NCBI GenBank assembly: GCA_005800965.1
Contig: SYEA01000030.1
Coordinates: forward strand, 1-28,124
DNA: 28,124 nt
Direction: 5' to 3'
Origin: Actinomycetota bacterium
GTDB taxonomy: Bacteria; Actinomycetota; Acidimicrobiia; Acidimicrobiales; Ilumatobacteraceae
Shown: positions 1 through 7,387 of the stretch, one piece after another
How positions within the stretch are numbered: position 1 is the first letter of the stretch
Layout: each line of letters starts with the position of its first letter
Made by a program: the position numbers and the translations under genes
Notes under the pieces: generated by a model
What the model was told of the DNA's origin: nothing
Database searches by the model: none
Seen by the model: the letters and a program-made list of their open reading frames with translations, nothing else

Positions 1-375
1 GAACTTCATCTTGTCGATATGGAATGCCTCGTCAGCGGGCGTCAGCACTTCGCTCTCGTGAATGAAATCGACACCGAGGGCCTCAAGCACTTGCGCTTCG
101 ACGAAGTGTCCGATGCGCGCTTTGGCCATGACCGGAATCGAAACCGCGGCCTGAATGCCTTCGATCATCTCGGGGTCGCTCATGCGGGCAACGCCACCGT
201 CGCGACGGATGTCTGCTGGCACTCGCTCGAGTGCCATTACCGCAATCGCGCCAGAGTCCTCAGCAATTTTCGCTTGGCCGGGGGTGACCACATCCATGAT
301 CACGCCGCCTTTCAACATTTCGGCCAATCCGCGCTGCACGCGCATCGAGCCGGTGGTCTTCTCGGGCTGTGTCAT
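1..375 (-). CDS. pdxS: Pyridoxal 5'-phosphate synthase lyase subunit PdxS, N-terminal part (cut by window edge)
   Basis: The first 125 residues are visible; the rest lies left of the window. PdxS condenses ribose 5-phosphate, glyceraldehyde 3-phosphate and PdxT-supplied ammonia to PLP in the cytosol, in the DXP-independent vitamin B6 route. The protein opens MTQPEKTTGSMRVQRGLAEM, then GGVIMDVV with the early conserved Asp, then ADIRRDGGVARMSDP, and PVMAKARIGHFVEAQ, whose Lys is the family's Schiff-base residue for the pentose. The ATG at 373-375 has no clear Shine-Dalgarno sequence; a TACGCT box lies 9 nt upstream. It follows the DUF3048 gene by 81 bp, so it may have its own promoter. pdxT would be expected to the left but is not visible. 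A PdxS gene near pimA is also the arrangement I recall in mycobacteria. Confidence 0.95.
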   Translation of the reverse strand, partial: MTQPEKTTGSMRVQRGLAEMLKGGVIMDVVTPGQAKIAEDSGAIAVMALERVPADIRRDGGVARMSDPEMIEGIQAAVSIPVMAKARIGHFVEAQVLEALGVDFIHESEVLTPADEAFHIDKMKF

Positions 376-384
376 GGTGTTTTT

Positions 385-390
385 AGCGTA
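385..390 (-). promoter_or_regulatory. Candidate -10 box (TACGCT) of pdxS
   Basis: Minus-strand TACGCT fits the actinobacterial TAnnnT -10 pattern and lies 9 nt before the pdxS ATG in an 81-bp gap. No convincing -35 is visible. It would give a leader of only a few nucleotides. This is pattern matching, not proof. Confidence 0.35.
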
Positions 391-456
391 CCTATTCACT
401 GCCCCGACGGCTGAACCCTGGGCAGGTGACACTTGGCGACCAAGCCATGCAGCGGG

Positions 457-1527
457 TTACGGATACTTGAACGAGGTCGGGTCGGTGCCTGGCAAAAACG
501 ACACACCCTTGGCCAAACGCGGCAATTCCACCCATGTGTTACCCGGGGTCAATTTGATGATGTTGCCCGCGGTGTCTTTGAGCGTGAACGGCTGGTCTGC
601 ATCATCGCGGGCCCAAGTGCCTTGGAAGAGCTTGCCCGCAGTAAACACCCACGCTTCCCCCGAGCCCTTGGTCTTGGCTACGGGGCTGTACCCGCTCTTG
701 CTGTACTGCACGTACAGCACCACCACGTTGGCGGCATTGACTCGCACATCGTCAACGTCAACGTGCGGTTTGTCGTCTTGCGAACGCAGAAAGCGGCTGA
801 ACTCGCTGCTCCATTCCCACATCACTCGCACACCATCCATCGAGATTTTTACGCCACCAGTTTCAAGCGCGGTGGCTGGAATCGCTTCGTCGGCGGCGCG
901 ATACACGAACTGTGCCGGTGGCGGCAGTGCACCTTCTGGCGCCAGTGTCCACAGTTTTGAAGTATCGGCAATCAAGTTGTGAGGGGCCGAACGCGAGCTC
1001 TCGCGTCGATAGCCACCCGCATCGTTGGCAGCTGAATAGCTGAGATCGATGAGACTGGACGCCCGCACGAGTTTGGTGACCTCGGCATTGCCGCCGCTCC
1101 AGACGAACAACGGTGCATTCAGTGGCTCGAGCAAGTCGATGTCTTGCTTGCGTCCACTGCGAATTGGGCCAACGGGGTCGCTGTCGTTGGTGTGGAACAC
1201 CGCGGCAAAACGGGTGAGCATCTCGACATTTTCTTCATACACCACGTCGGCTTGGTTCAACCCCCACTGCGGGCGGGCCTTGGGATGATTATCGATTTTG
1301 ACAACGAGCGCCGGGCGGGTGATCAGCGTGCTGACGGGCAGACCCGTCAGCGGGGCCAACATTGGCGGAATCGTCGTGGTAGTCGTGGTCGACTCAGCGA
1401 CGGTGGTGGCTGGTGCCGCGGTATCGGACACGTCGCTCGTGTTGGCGGCCCCGCCGCTACAGGCCGCGAGGGCGACTACGGCGAGTAGTCCGCTGACAAC
1501 TGCAACACGACGCTGGGCAACAAACAT
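457..1527 (-). CDS. DUF3048 domain lipoprotein (YerB-like)
   Basis: This 356-residue secreted lipoprotein has a basic N-terminus (residues 1-7), a hydrophobic core and a lipobox ending LAAC, giving lipidation at Cys23. A Ser/Thr-rich linker with a run of six Thr follows (about residues 25-55). The mature part carries the DUF3048 features: PLTGLPV, RPALVVKIDNHPKARPQ, QADVVYEE, and VGPIRSGR. The C-terminal half (about 210-356) fits DUF3048_C, including GEAWVFTAGKLFQGTW. Function is unknown in this family (Bacillus YerB is the namesake). The ATG at 1525-1527 is preferred because it starts the signal peptide and sits 6 nt after a strong AAGGAG. It lies 16 nt downstream of htpX, so probably co-transcribed. 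Confidence 0.88.
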   Translation of the reverse strand: MFVAQRRVAVVSGLLAVVALAACSGGAANTSDVSDTAAPATTVAESTTTTTTIPPMLAPLTGLPVSTLITRPALVVKIDNHPKARPQWGLNQADVVYEENVEMLTRFAAVFHTNDSDPVGPIRSGRKQDIDLLEPLNAPLFVWSGGNAEVTKLVRASSLIDLSYSAANDAGGYRRESSRSAPHNLIADTSKLWTLAPEGALPPPAQFVYRAADEAIPATALETGGVKISMDGVRVMWEWSSEFSRFLRSQDDKPHVDVDDVRVNAANVVVLYVQYSKSGYSPVAKTKGSGEAWVFTAGKLFQGTWARDDADQPFTLKDTAGNIIKLTPGNTWVELPRLAKGVSFLPGTDPTSFKYP

Positions 1528-1533
1528 TGCGAG

Positions 1534-1539
1534 CTCCTT
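1534..1539 (-). promoter_or_regulatory. Strong Shine-Dalgarno (AAGGAG) of the DUF3048 lipoprotein
   Basis: AAGGAG reads on the minus strand with a 6-nt spacer before the ATG at 1527. It is the clearest ribosome binding site in the window and decides the lipoprotein start over longer in-frame extensions. Most neighbouring genes lack such a site. Confidence 0.8.
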
Positions 1540-1543
1540 GTTT

Positions 1544-2449
1544 CTAGATTTCTCGCAGCAGCGCGATGCGGTCTGCGAGAGGGGGATGGGTATTGAAGAG
1601 TTTATGGAAAAACCCCAATCGACCTGTGTCATTCACCCCCGGCAAAGGCTGCTCAATCCACATATGTGCGGTGGCCATCGACGCTGAATGGGTCACCGTG
1701 CTGTCTGCTTGCAGCTTCTCGAGGGCCGAAATCAGCCCCGGCGGATAACGGGTCAACTGTACGGCAGACACATCGGCCAAAGTTTCGCGACGCCGACCCA
1801 CTGCGGCCTGCATGGCACGCGCCAACAGGGGTGCCAGGATCAACAGCGCGATACCGATCAATGCCAGCGGGTTGCTGCGATTGTCGCGGTCCCCTGCCCG
1901 CGCTACACGCCCACCGTTCCACCACATCATGCGAATGGTGATGTCGGTGAGGATGGCAACGGTTCCCACCAAGGTGACTGCCAGAGTCATGACCAAGATG
2001 TCGTAATTCTTGATGTGCGACAACTCGTGGGCCACGACCCCTTCGAGTTCCACCCGATTCATCTTCTCCAAAAGTCCCGTGGTAACTGCAATGGCGGCAT
2101 TCTTCGGATTGCGGCCCGTGGCAAATGCGTTGGGTGCCGGATCATGGACGATGTACACACGCGGTTTTGGCAGACCACCGGCGATACACAAACCTTCGAC
2201 CAAATTGTGCAGACGCTTGTAGACCACGGGGTCGGCTGGCACCGCACGGCTCATGCGCAATGCGATGGAATCTGACTTCCAGTACGACACGAAGGCCGTT
2301 ACCGAAGCGATTGCGAGAGCAATCAACGTGCCGAAGATGCCGTTGCCAATCAACACACCAACCGCCATGCCAACCAAGACGAGCACGAGCACGAAACCGA
2401 ACATCAACGCCACGGAGCGGCGCTTGTTCGCCGCGATTAGGTCGTTCAG
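1544..2449 (-). CDS. htpX: M48 family membrane metalloprotease, HtpX-like
   Basis: Integral-membrane zinc protease of the HtpX/M48B type, which degrades damaged membrane proteins at the cytoplasmic face. With the start chosen here it has 301 residues: two N-terminal membrane segments, the zinc motif HELSH at about 141-145, two more membrane segments (about 152-172 and 194-216), and the third ligand Glu in ETLAD near 222. All catalytic residues are present. An in-frame GTG at 2413 would give 289 residues but drop the N-terminal segment NDLIAANKRRS, which resembles the conserved HtpX N-terminus. The only start-like codon that keeps it is CTG at 2449, overlapping the lemA stop as CTGA. The lemA-htpX pairing is common in bacteria. 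The enzyme call is firm; the exact start is not. Confidence 0.9.
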   Translation of the reverse strand: MNDLIAANKRRSVALMFGFVLVLVLVGMAVGVLIGNGIFGTLIALAIASVTAFVSYWKSDSIALRMSRAVPADPVVYKRLHNLVEGLCIAGGLPKPRVYIVHDPAPNAFATGRNPKNAAIAVTTGLLEKMNRVELEGVVAHELSHIKNYDILVMTLAVTLVGTVAILTDITIRMMWWNGGRVARAGDRDNRSNPLALIGIALLILAPLLARAMQAAVGRRRETLADVSAVQLTRYPPGLISALEKLQADSTVTHSASMATAHMWIEQPLPGVNDTGRLGFFHKLFNTHPPLADRIALLREI

Positions 2450-3000
2450 AACTTCACCGACGGCGGTATCGCGGCTGCCGCCTCGACCTCGAGGTATTCG
2501 CGATCAGCGAAATTGAACGACTTGGCAAAAATGAGTCCAGGAAATGACTGCGTCGTGTTGTTGTAGCGCTCAACGGCATCGTTGTAGAACTGGCGGGCGA
2601 ACGCAACACGGCTTTCAGTGTTTTGTAGCTCTTCTTGTAGTGCCAAAAAGTTGGTGTTGGCCTTCAGGTCGGGGTATGCCTCAGACAAGGCGAACAGCTG
2701 GCGCAATGCACCGGTCAACCCAATGTCGGCAGCACCCTGAGCGGCCGGGTTCGGCGCTGCTGACATGGCTTTTGATCGCGCGTCAATGACGGCTTCGAGA
2801 GCACTTTTTTCGAACGCGGCATAACCCTTGACCGTTTCCACCAGGTTGGGAATCAGATCGAGGCGACGCTTAAGCTGCACGTCGATCTGCGACCAAGCGT
2901 TGTCTACTTCGTTACGCCGACTGATAAGCCGGTTGTACGACAGCACCACCCACACCACCAGAAGTACCGCGACAACGAGCACAATCCACAACGTGTTCAT
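2446..3000 (-). CDS. lemA: LemA family membrane protein
   Basis: A 184-residue protein with one N-terminal membrane helix (about residues 3-22) followed by a long helical LemA domain. Recognisable family segments are YNRLISRRNEVDNAWSQIDV, QLKRRLDLIPNLVETVKGYA, the LQEELQNTESRVAFARQFYN region and the closing NTTQSFPGLIFAKSFNF. LemA proteins are anchored outside-facing helical bundles of uncertain role, often encoded beside an M48 protease, as here. The ATG at 2998-3000 begins directly before the membrane helix and lies 10 nt after the pimA stop. Its TGA overlaps the proposed htpX start, which suggests translational coupling. Confidence 0.93.
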   Translation of the reverse strand: MNTLWIVLVVAVLLVVWVVLSYNRLISRRNEVDNAWSQIDVQLKRRLDLIPNLVETVKGYAAFEKSALEAVIDARSKAMSAAPNPAAQGAADIGLTGALRQLFALSEAYPDLKANTNFLALQEELQNTESRVAFARQFYNDAVERYNNTTQSFPGLIFAKSFNFADREYLEVEAAAAIPPSVKF

Positions 3001-3010
3001 GATGGTCAGG

Positions 3011-4303
3011 TTACTCGTCGTCCAAGCCGTCACCAGTGACACGTTCGCGCCACATTTGTGACTTGTTGCGCAGTGTGGCAACGGTGTCGGTGACTGACTC
3101 CGACACCGTGCTGACCATGTTCTGCGAAAGCCTGGTGAAGCGCGGTCGACGTAGCAAACGATCTTCGAAATACCTAACGAGGGTGCTCGGCTGCACGACG
3201 ATTCGCTCTTCTGCTTCGGCAATGAGCACTGCCCGATAAATCTCGAGATAGCGCAGCGCCAACGACTGCATCGACAGTTGAGCAGCACGCGCATCACCGC
3301 CAGCCACCAGGCACTGGCTGAATGATGGGTCATCAATCACTGCTTGCACCGCATGGGCGAGGGCGGCTGGGTCGCCAGGTTGCACCAGCACACCATCGAC
3401 GTTGTCGGTCACCACAATGTTGTAGCCGTCAATATCACTGGCGACCACTGGTGTTTGAGCCGCCATGGCTTCAAGCAGCACCAACCCAAATGACTCACCG
3501 TGCAACGACGGTGCACAAAACACACTGCAGCGCGCCAAGCGATCCAACTTCTCGGGCTCAGACACCTGACCGAGCCAATCGATACGCGCAGCCACTTGCG
3601 GGTCGCGACTAAATCGCTTACGCACGTCGGCGATGTGCGGGCCATCAGCACACACCCAGAGCCGATAGTGGCTCGGCATCAACATGAATGCATCAAGCAA
3701 CACTTCAAGACCCTTGCGCGGCTCGTGACGACCACAAAACAGCACCGTCGGAGTGCGCTCACGTGTGACGTTTGGTCGCCGATACGTCTCGATATCGATT
3801 CCGTTGTACAACACTTCGAAGGTGCCGCCTACATGGCGCACGGCCATATCACGTGCAGCCTGCGACACCGCCACCCGATGGTCGAGATGGGTGCCTAACC
3901 ACTCCACTCCTTTGCGCACCCGTCGATACCACGCAATATCGCCCGCAGCATGAAATGTGCCGACCATCGGTGCCAGTCGCAACATCAACGCAGTTTGTGT
4001 CGGGCCAGGTGCCATGGGTTCGTGCAGGTGCAGGATGTCGAAGGCTTCATCGTTGAGAGCCCGCAGCGTGCGTAATGCTGCCGAAGGATCCGGTGCCAAC
4101 GGCGCCGACGAACCATTGGCCGCCGTCGGCAGGCTGTTGCCCAACGGTGTTACGAACGGCTCGGGTGGCGGCCCGTCACAAGGCCCGAGCACGCGCACCT
4201 CGTGACCCATGCGCCGCAACTCGCGCGCCAAGCCCAACACTTGATGTTGCACACCGCCAGGAATCGTGAGACTGTAGGGGCTCACCATCGCGATTCGCAG
4301 CAT
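3011..4303 (-). CDS. pimA: GT4 glycosyltransferase, PimA-like phosphatidylinositol alpha-mannosyltransferase
   Basis: A GT-B fold retaining transferase of 430 residues, predicted to move mannose from GDP-mannose to the 2-OH of phosphatidylinositol at the inner membrane leaflet, the first PIM step. From the ATG at 4303 it opens MLRIAMVSPYS with the glycine loop PGGVQ at 15-19. FH at 117-118 matches the numbering I recall for the catalytic His118 of mycobacterial PimA. GRHEPRKG (191-198) is the donor phosphate site and GESFGLVLLE (269-278) holds the EX7E motif. Mycobacterial PimA is about 378-386 residues. The extra roughly 50-residue C-terminus ends in a charged, Ser/Thr-containing tail. The acceptor is inferred from nearby pgsA and patA. 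An in-frame GTG at 4339 follows TACCGT by 7 nt and could add 12 residues. Confidence 0.85.
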   Translation of the reverse strand: MLRIAMVSPYSLTIPGGVQHQVLGLARELRRMGHEVRVLGPCDGPPPEPFVTPLGNSLPTAANGSSAPLAPDPSAALRTLRALNDEAFDILHLHEPMAPGPTQTALMLRLAPMVGTFHAAGDIAWYRRVRKGVEWLGTHLDHRVAVSQAARDMAVRHVGGTFEVLYNGIDIETYRRPNVTRERTPTVLFCGRHEPRKGLEVLLDAFMLMPSHYRLWVCADGPHIADVRKRFSRDPQVAARIDWLGQVSEPEKLDRLARCSVFCAPSLHGESFGLVLLEAMAAQTPVVASDIDGYNIVVTDNVDGVLVQPGDPAALAHAVQAVIDDPSFSQCLVAGGDARAAQLSMQSLALRYLEIYRAVLIAEAEERIVVQPSTLVRYFEDRLLRRPRFTRLSQNMVSTVSESVTDTVATLRNKSQMWRERVTGDGLDDE

Positions 4304-4346
4304 GTCATCGCGGCGCTGCTCTGATGGGCTCGTCTCCACCCCCTTC

Positions 4347-4352
4347 ACGGTA
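4347..4352 (-). promoter_or_regulatory. Candidate -10 box (TACCGT) for pimA
   Basis: TACCGT on the minus strand fits TAnnnT. It is followed after 7 nt by an in-frame GTG (4339) and after 43 nt by the conserved pimA ATG (4303). It abuts a plus-strand TACGGT box (4351-4356), and the two share the TA at 4351-4352. No -35 was recognised. Confidence 0.35.
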
Positions 4353-4356
4353 CGGT
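4351..4356 (+). promoter_or_regulatory. Candidate -10 box (TACGGT) for the LLM monooxygenase gene
   Basis: TACGGT on the plus strand lies 12 nt before the ATG at 4369 and would give a leader of about 5-6 nt. It partly overlaps the divergent box assigned to pimA. No -35 was recognised. Confidence 0.3.
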
Positions 4357-4368
4357 GGGCGCAGCGCT

Positions 4369-5301
4369 ATGCCTACGACAATGCCTACGACGAGTCAACT
4401 TCCCGCCATTTCACTTGTGGCCTCGCCAACGCGGCGCGCCGGGGTGCTGCAGTTGGCGCGTGACGCACAAGATCGCGGCTTTACCCACGTGGCGTGCCCG
4501 AGCCTTGGTGCAGCAATGTCTCTCTGCGTGTCGCTGGCGCACGCCACCACCACGCTGTCGTACTTCACATCAATTCAACCGATTTATCTGGCGCACGCCG
4601 TCGAGGCCGGGAATACCGCAGCACACATTCACGAGATCTCTGGTGGCCGCTTTGCATTCGGCGTCGGCGTGAGCCACGGGCCGGTGGTACAGCGCCTCGG
4701 TGTGGCCACGGGTAAACCACTCAGCGATATTCGCGAGTATGTCAGTGCCATGCGGGCCAACGAAAAGTTTGGTGGTTCGTTGCCGCCGATTTACCTCGCC
4801 ACCCTGCGCGACAAAATGCTCGACTTGGCGATTGAGATTGGTGACGGCGCACTGTGGGCCAACGCTTCGTTGCGGGCAATCCCCCTGCAAGTTGCGCGTA
4901 TTCCCGTGGAGCGACGCGCAACATTCTTCATGGCCAACATGATTCCTACGGTGATCGCCGACGACATTGAGGCCGCCCGAGCCGTCAACCGGCGCACGTT
5001 GGTGATGTATGCAACGTTGCCGAACTACCGCAACTACTGGCGCGCCAGCGGATACGACAGTCAGGTTGATGAGTTTGAGCGAGTGCTCGCGAGCGCCTCA
5101 CGCGAGCAATTGGCCGAAGCGCTCACGGCTGTGATGAGTAACGAGTGGTTAGATGACTGCACCATGTCGGGCCCGGCCGAAGTGGTACGCGAGCGCATCG
5201 CAGCATGGTGGGCAACGGGCGTCATGCCCGTGGCCGTGATGTCGGCGGTTGACGGCGGCCAAGCCAAGGGCGTGGCCAACTTGTTTGCGGCCTACAGCTA
5301 G
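4369..5301 (+). CDS. LLM class flavin- or F420-dependent oxidoreductase
   Basis: A 310-residue protein of the bacterial luciferase-like TIM-barrel superfamily. Telling segments are LARDAQDRGFTHVACPSLG near the start, HEISGGRFAFGVGVSHGP (the glycine-rich strand typical of the family), then PPIYLATLRDKMLDLAIEIGDGALWAN, and the C-terminal GPAEVVRERIAAWWATGV. The substrate cannot be read from sequence. F420 is plausible because npdG lies in the same region and many actinobacterial members use it, but FMN is not excluded. The ATG at 4369 is used; ATG 4324 would add 15 low-complexity residues and ATG 4381 would remove four. The gene is divergent from pimA (65 bp) and convergent with patA (6 bp), so it interrupts an otherwise one-directional PI/PIM block. 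Confidence 0.85.
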   Translation: MPTTMPTTSQLPAISLVASPTRRAGVLQLARDAQDRGFTHVACPSLGAAMSLCVSLAHATTTLSYFTSIQPIYLAHAVEAGNTAAHIHEISGGRFAFGVGVSHGPVVQRLGVATGKPLSDIREYVSAMRANEKFGGSLPPIYLATLRDKMLDLAIEIGDGALWANASLRAIPLQVARIPVERRATFFMANMIPTVIADDIEAARAVNRRTLVMYATLPNYRNYWRASGYDSQVDEFERVLASASREQLAEALTAVMSNEWLDDCTMSGPAEVVRERIAAWWATGVMPVAVMSAVDGGQAKGVANLFAAYS

Positions 5302-5307
5302 GCGCAA

Positions 5308-6201
5308 TTATTTGACGTAGCCGGGGTCGCTCGGCCAATTCGGCGAAAACAGGTGCCACTGTTCTGGCGCACGACGAATCAAGGTTTCAAGTTCAGCCAC
5401 CATCAGTTGGCTGAGTCGCTGCATGTCGTCGCGCAAGGTGCCCGTGCGTTCAAACGCGATTGGTGGCCGAACAACCGCGTGATGCCCGTCAACACGTCGC
5501 GTAAAATATGCAGCAGCAGGGATGATTGGTGCACCGACCCGCAACGAAAAAAATGCTGGCCCAGCCGGCACCGTGGTGCGCTCACCGAAAAATTCGACTT
5601 GCACCCCGTTGCGTTGGATGTCGCGGTCGCTCATCAACACCACCACGTGATTGGCGCGAAGCGCATCTTGCACCGCCACGCCGGCATGCTCGTCAAGCGG
5701 AATCACGTTGACCCCGAGCCCACGACGCAGCGACAGAAACGTTTCGTAGGCCTCCTTGGATTCGAGCACCTCAACTACTGCACTCACCTGCAAGCCGCGT
5801 TGCGCCAACCACCGACCAGCCCATTCCCAGCCACCAACATGTGGCATCGCGAGAATTGCCCCGCTGCCCAACTTGAGCGCGTCCTCGATGTACGCGTAAC
5901 CCTCGGTGCTGAACCCAGCATCAATTTCGCGCGCCGAGAGTGACGGGATTCGAAATGTCTCGAGGTAGTAGCGCAGATAACTCTGGAACGCATCATTCAC
6001 GCGGCGCTGCATTTGCAACAAGTTGAGTTCTGGCGACACGCGGCGCTGATGCCGCTCGACCATCTTTCGCTCACCACGCATGGCCACTGCCCCAATTCCG
6101 CCAAGCGATAACGCAGCAACGTGTGACACCACGGCTGGGGTTGCAGCGCCAAACAGGGTGGCTAAACGAAAAGCGAGACCGGGATTTTTGTCGTCAGGCA
6201 T
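5308..6201 (-). CDS. patA: LpxL/HtrB-family acyltransferase, PatA-like (PIM acyltransferase)
   Basis: A 297-residue member of the lysophospholipid acyltransferase superfamily. In mycobacteria the gene in this position (PatA, about 316 residues) transfers a fatty acyl chain to the 6-OH of the mannose of PIM1/PIM2 on the inner leaflet. The HX4E catalytic motif is present in PHVGGWEWAGRWL. Other family segments are SDRDIQRNGVQVEFFGERT, VPAGPAFFSLRVGAPIIPA and the C-terminal PEQWHLFSPNWPSD. An N-terminal hydrophobic stretch (about 15-40) suggests membrane association. The ATG at 6201 overlaps the pgsA stop by 8 nt, implying coupling; in-frame ATG 6249 is possible but overlaps more. Function rests on family plus context. 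Confidence 0.85.
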   Translation of the reverse strand: MPDDKNPGLAFRLATLFGAATPAVVSHVAALSLGGIGAVAMRGERKMVERHQRRVSPELNLLQMQRRVNDAFQSYLRYYLETFRIPSLSAREIDAGFSTEGYAYIEDALKLGSGAILAMPHVGGWEWAGRWLAQRGLQVSAVVEVLESKEAYETFLSLRRGLGVNVIPLDEHAGVAVQDALRANHVVVLMSDRDIQRNGVQVEFFGERTTVPAGPAFFSLRVGAPIIPAAAYFTRRVDGHHAVVRPPIAFERTGTLRDDMQRLSQLMVAELETLIRRAPEQWHLFSPNWPSDPGYVK

Positions 6202-6883
6202 CGCGACGGCGCGATGACAAGCGAGCCCGACGGTCGGCAAACGCTGCACGCCGCGTCGCGCGATGCATGCGCCGCGTTTCGAGTCGCGCTGCGGTTACTG
6301 GCGCGACGGCTGCCTGACGCCAAATCTTGATGAAGCGCTGCACTGCAGTCACCGACACCAAGACCAGCATCAGCCACATAACCCAGTAGAGGCCTTGATC
6401 AAACAACAGCCCGACGCACAAAATTACGATGCGCTCAGCGCGCTCCATCAAACCACCCTTGGCTTGCAGACCGAGTGATTCGGCCTTGGCTCGCTGATAC
6501 GAAATCAACGACGACACGGCCATTACTGCAAACGGCAGCACTGCTGCGGTGCCCCCGCGGGTGTCGCCGAGATACCACGCGACACCACCAAGCATGAAAC
6601 TGTCGGCAATGCGATCGATGGTGGAATCAAAGAATGCACCACGCTGGCTGGAGACGTTCGACGCCTTGGCCAAAGCCCCGTCGAGCATGTCGGGCAAGGC
6701 GGCTGCAATCACCAGCAACAAACCCACCCGCAGGTAACCGGCACCAATCGAGACGGCGGCCGCGATGGAAATCAACAACCCGACGATGGTCAGATGGTCT
6801 GGGGTTATTTTGGTGCGCGTCAGCGTCACGCCGACGGGGCGAACGTACTTGTCGACGTGCACACGAAATTTGCCATCAAACAC
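6194..6883 (-). CDS. pgsA: CDP-alcohol phosphatidyltransferase, phosphatidylinositol-phosphate synthase
   Basis: A 229-residue membrane enzyme expected to join CDP-diacylglycerol and inositol 1-phosphate to phosphatidylinositol phosphate, the precursor for PIMs. Several membrane helices are visible. The CDP-alcohol motif runs DMLDGALAK...RGAFFDSTIDR: all four Asp and both Gly are present, but the usual AR is AK. After it comes SYQRAKAESLGL followed by KGGLMERAERIVI, which resembles the inositol-phosphate-binding region of actinobacterial PI synthases and favours inositol over glycerol phosphate. The C-terminal 45 residues are very basic. The GTG at 6881-6883 is used; it follows the stop of the upstream gene by 9 nt, and the patA start overlaps its end. 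Confidence 0.9.
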   Translation of the reverse strand: MFDGKFRVHVDKYVRPVGVTLTRTKITPDHLTIVGLLISIAAAVSIGAGYLRVGLLLVIAAALPDMLDGALAKASNVSSQRGAFFDSTIDRIADSFMLGGVAWYLGDTRGGTAAVLPFAVMAVSSLISYQRAKAESLGLQAKGGLMERAERIVILCVGLLFDQGLYWVMWLMLVLVSVTAVQRFIKIWRQAAVAPVTAARLETRRMHRATRRAAFADRRARLSSRRRDA

Positions 6884-6892
6884 GAGACAACA

Positions 6893-7387
6893 CTACTTCT
6901 GGTCGTCGGGATTGTCATCGGGATTGTCTTCGACGAGACATTCTTTGATGCTCCCATCAATGGCATCAATGAGCACGAGGCCACGCCGCAGTGGAGGTTC
7001 TTCGCTGCTGTAGCAAAACACCCGCCAGGTGGGGCGACTGCGCACACCGCGCCACACTTGCTGTGCCGATGCGTGACCTACGGCAAAATCCACAGCCTGA
7101 GTGGCGCGCACCAGTGCGTCGCGTTCGTCAACTTGCATTCGCCACGCGGCCGACAAACCGTATGCGCCAAACAACCCGAACAGCACGGCAGCAAACATGA
7201 ACCCGTCGTTCACCACGGCGGTGTCGCCGTCGCGCGTGGAAAACCACACAGCAGCGCACAGCGCGCCAATCACCAGATACATCACAGCCGGGATGCGCCG
7301 CCGACTGTTGTCAGGAAACTGATACGCCCCCACATACTCGCTGGCATTCAAATCGTCGGGAAGCTCGTCACGCACTTCGTCGCTCAT
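6893..7387 (-). CDS. Uncharacterised two-helix membrane protein inside the PI/PIM operon
   Basis: I do not recognise a named family for this 164-residue protein. The first 30 residues are acidic, followed by RRR and two predicted membrane helices (about 32-50 and 61-82), leaving both termini on the same, probably cytoplasmic, side. The C-terminal part contains RPTWRVFCYSSEEPPLRRG and LVLIDAIDGSIKE, which looks like a small beta-rich, PepSY-like module, and ends in an acidic DNPDD repeat. Its ATG overlaps the HIT gene stop as ATGA and its stop is 9 nt before pgsA, so it is translated as part of the thrS-HIT-pgsA-patA run. A role in PI or PIM synthesis is inferred from position only. Confidence 0.85.
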   Translation of the reverse strand: MSDEVRDELPDDLNASEYVGAYQFPDNSRRRIPAVMYLVIGALCAAVWFSTRDGDTAVVNDGFMFAAVLFGLFGAYGLSAAWRMQVDERDALVRATQAVDFAVGHASAQQVWRGVRSRPTWRVFCYSSEEPPLRRGLVLIDAIDGSIKECLVEDNPDDNPDDQK

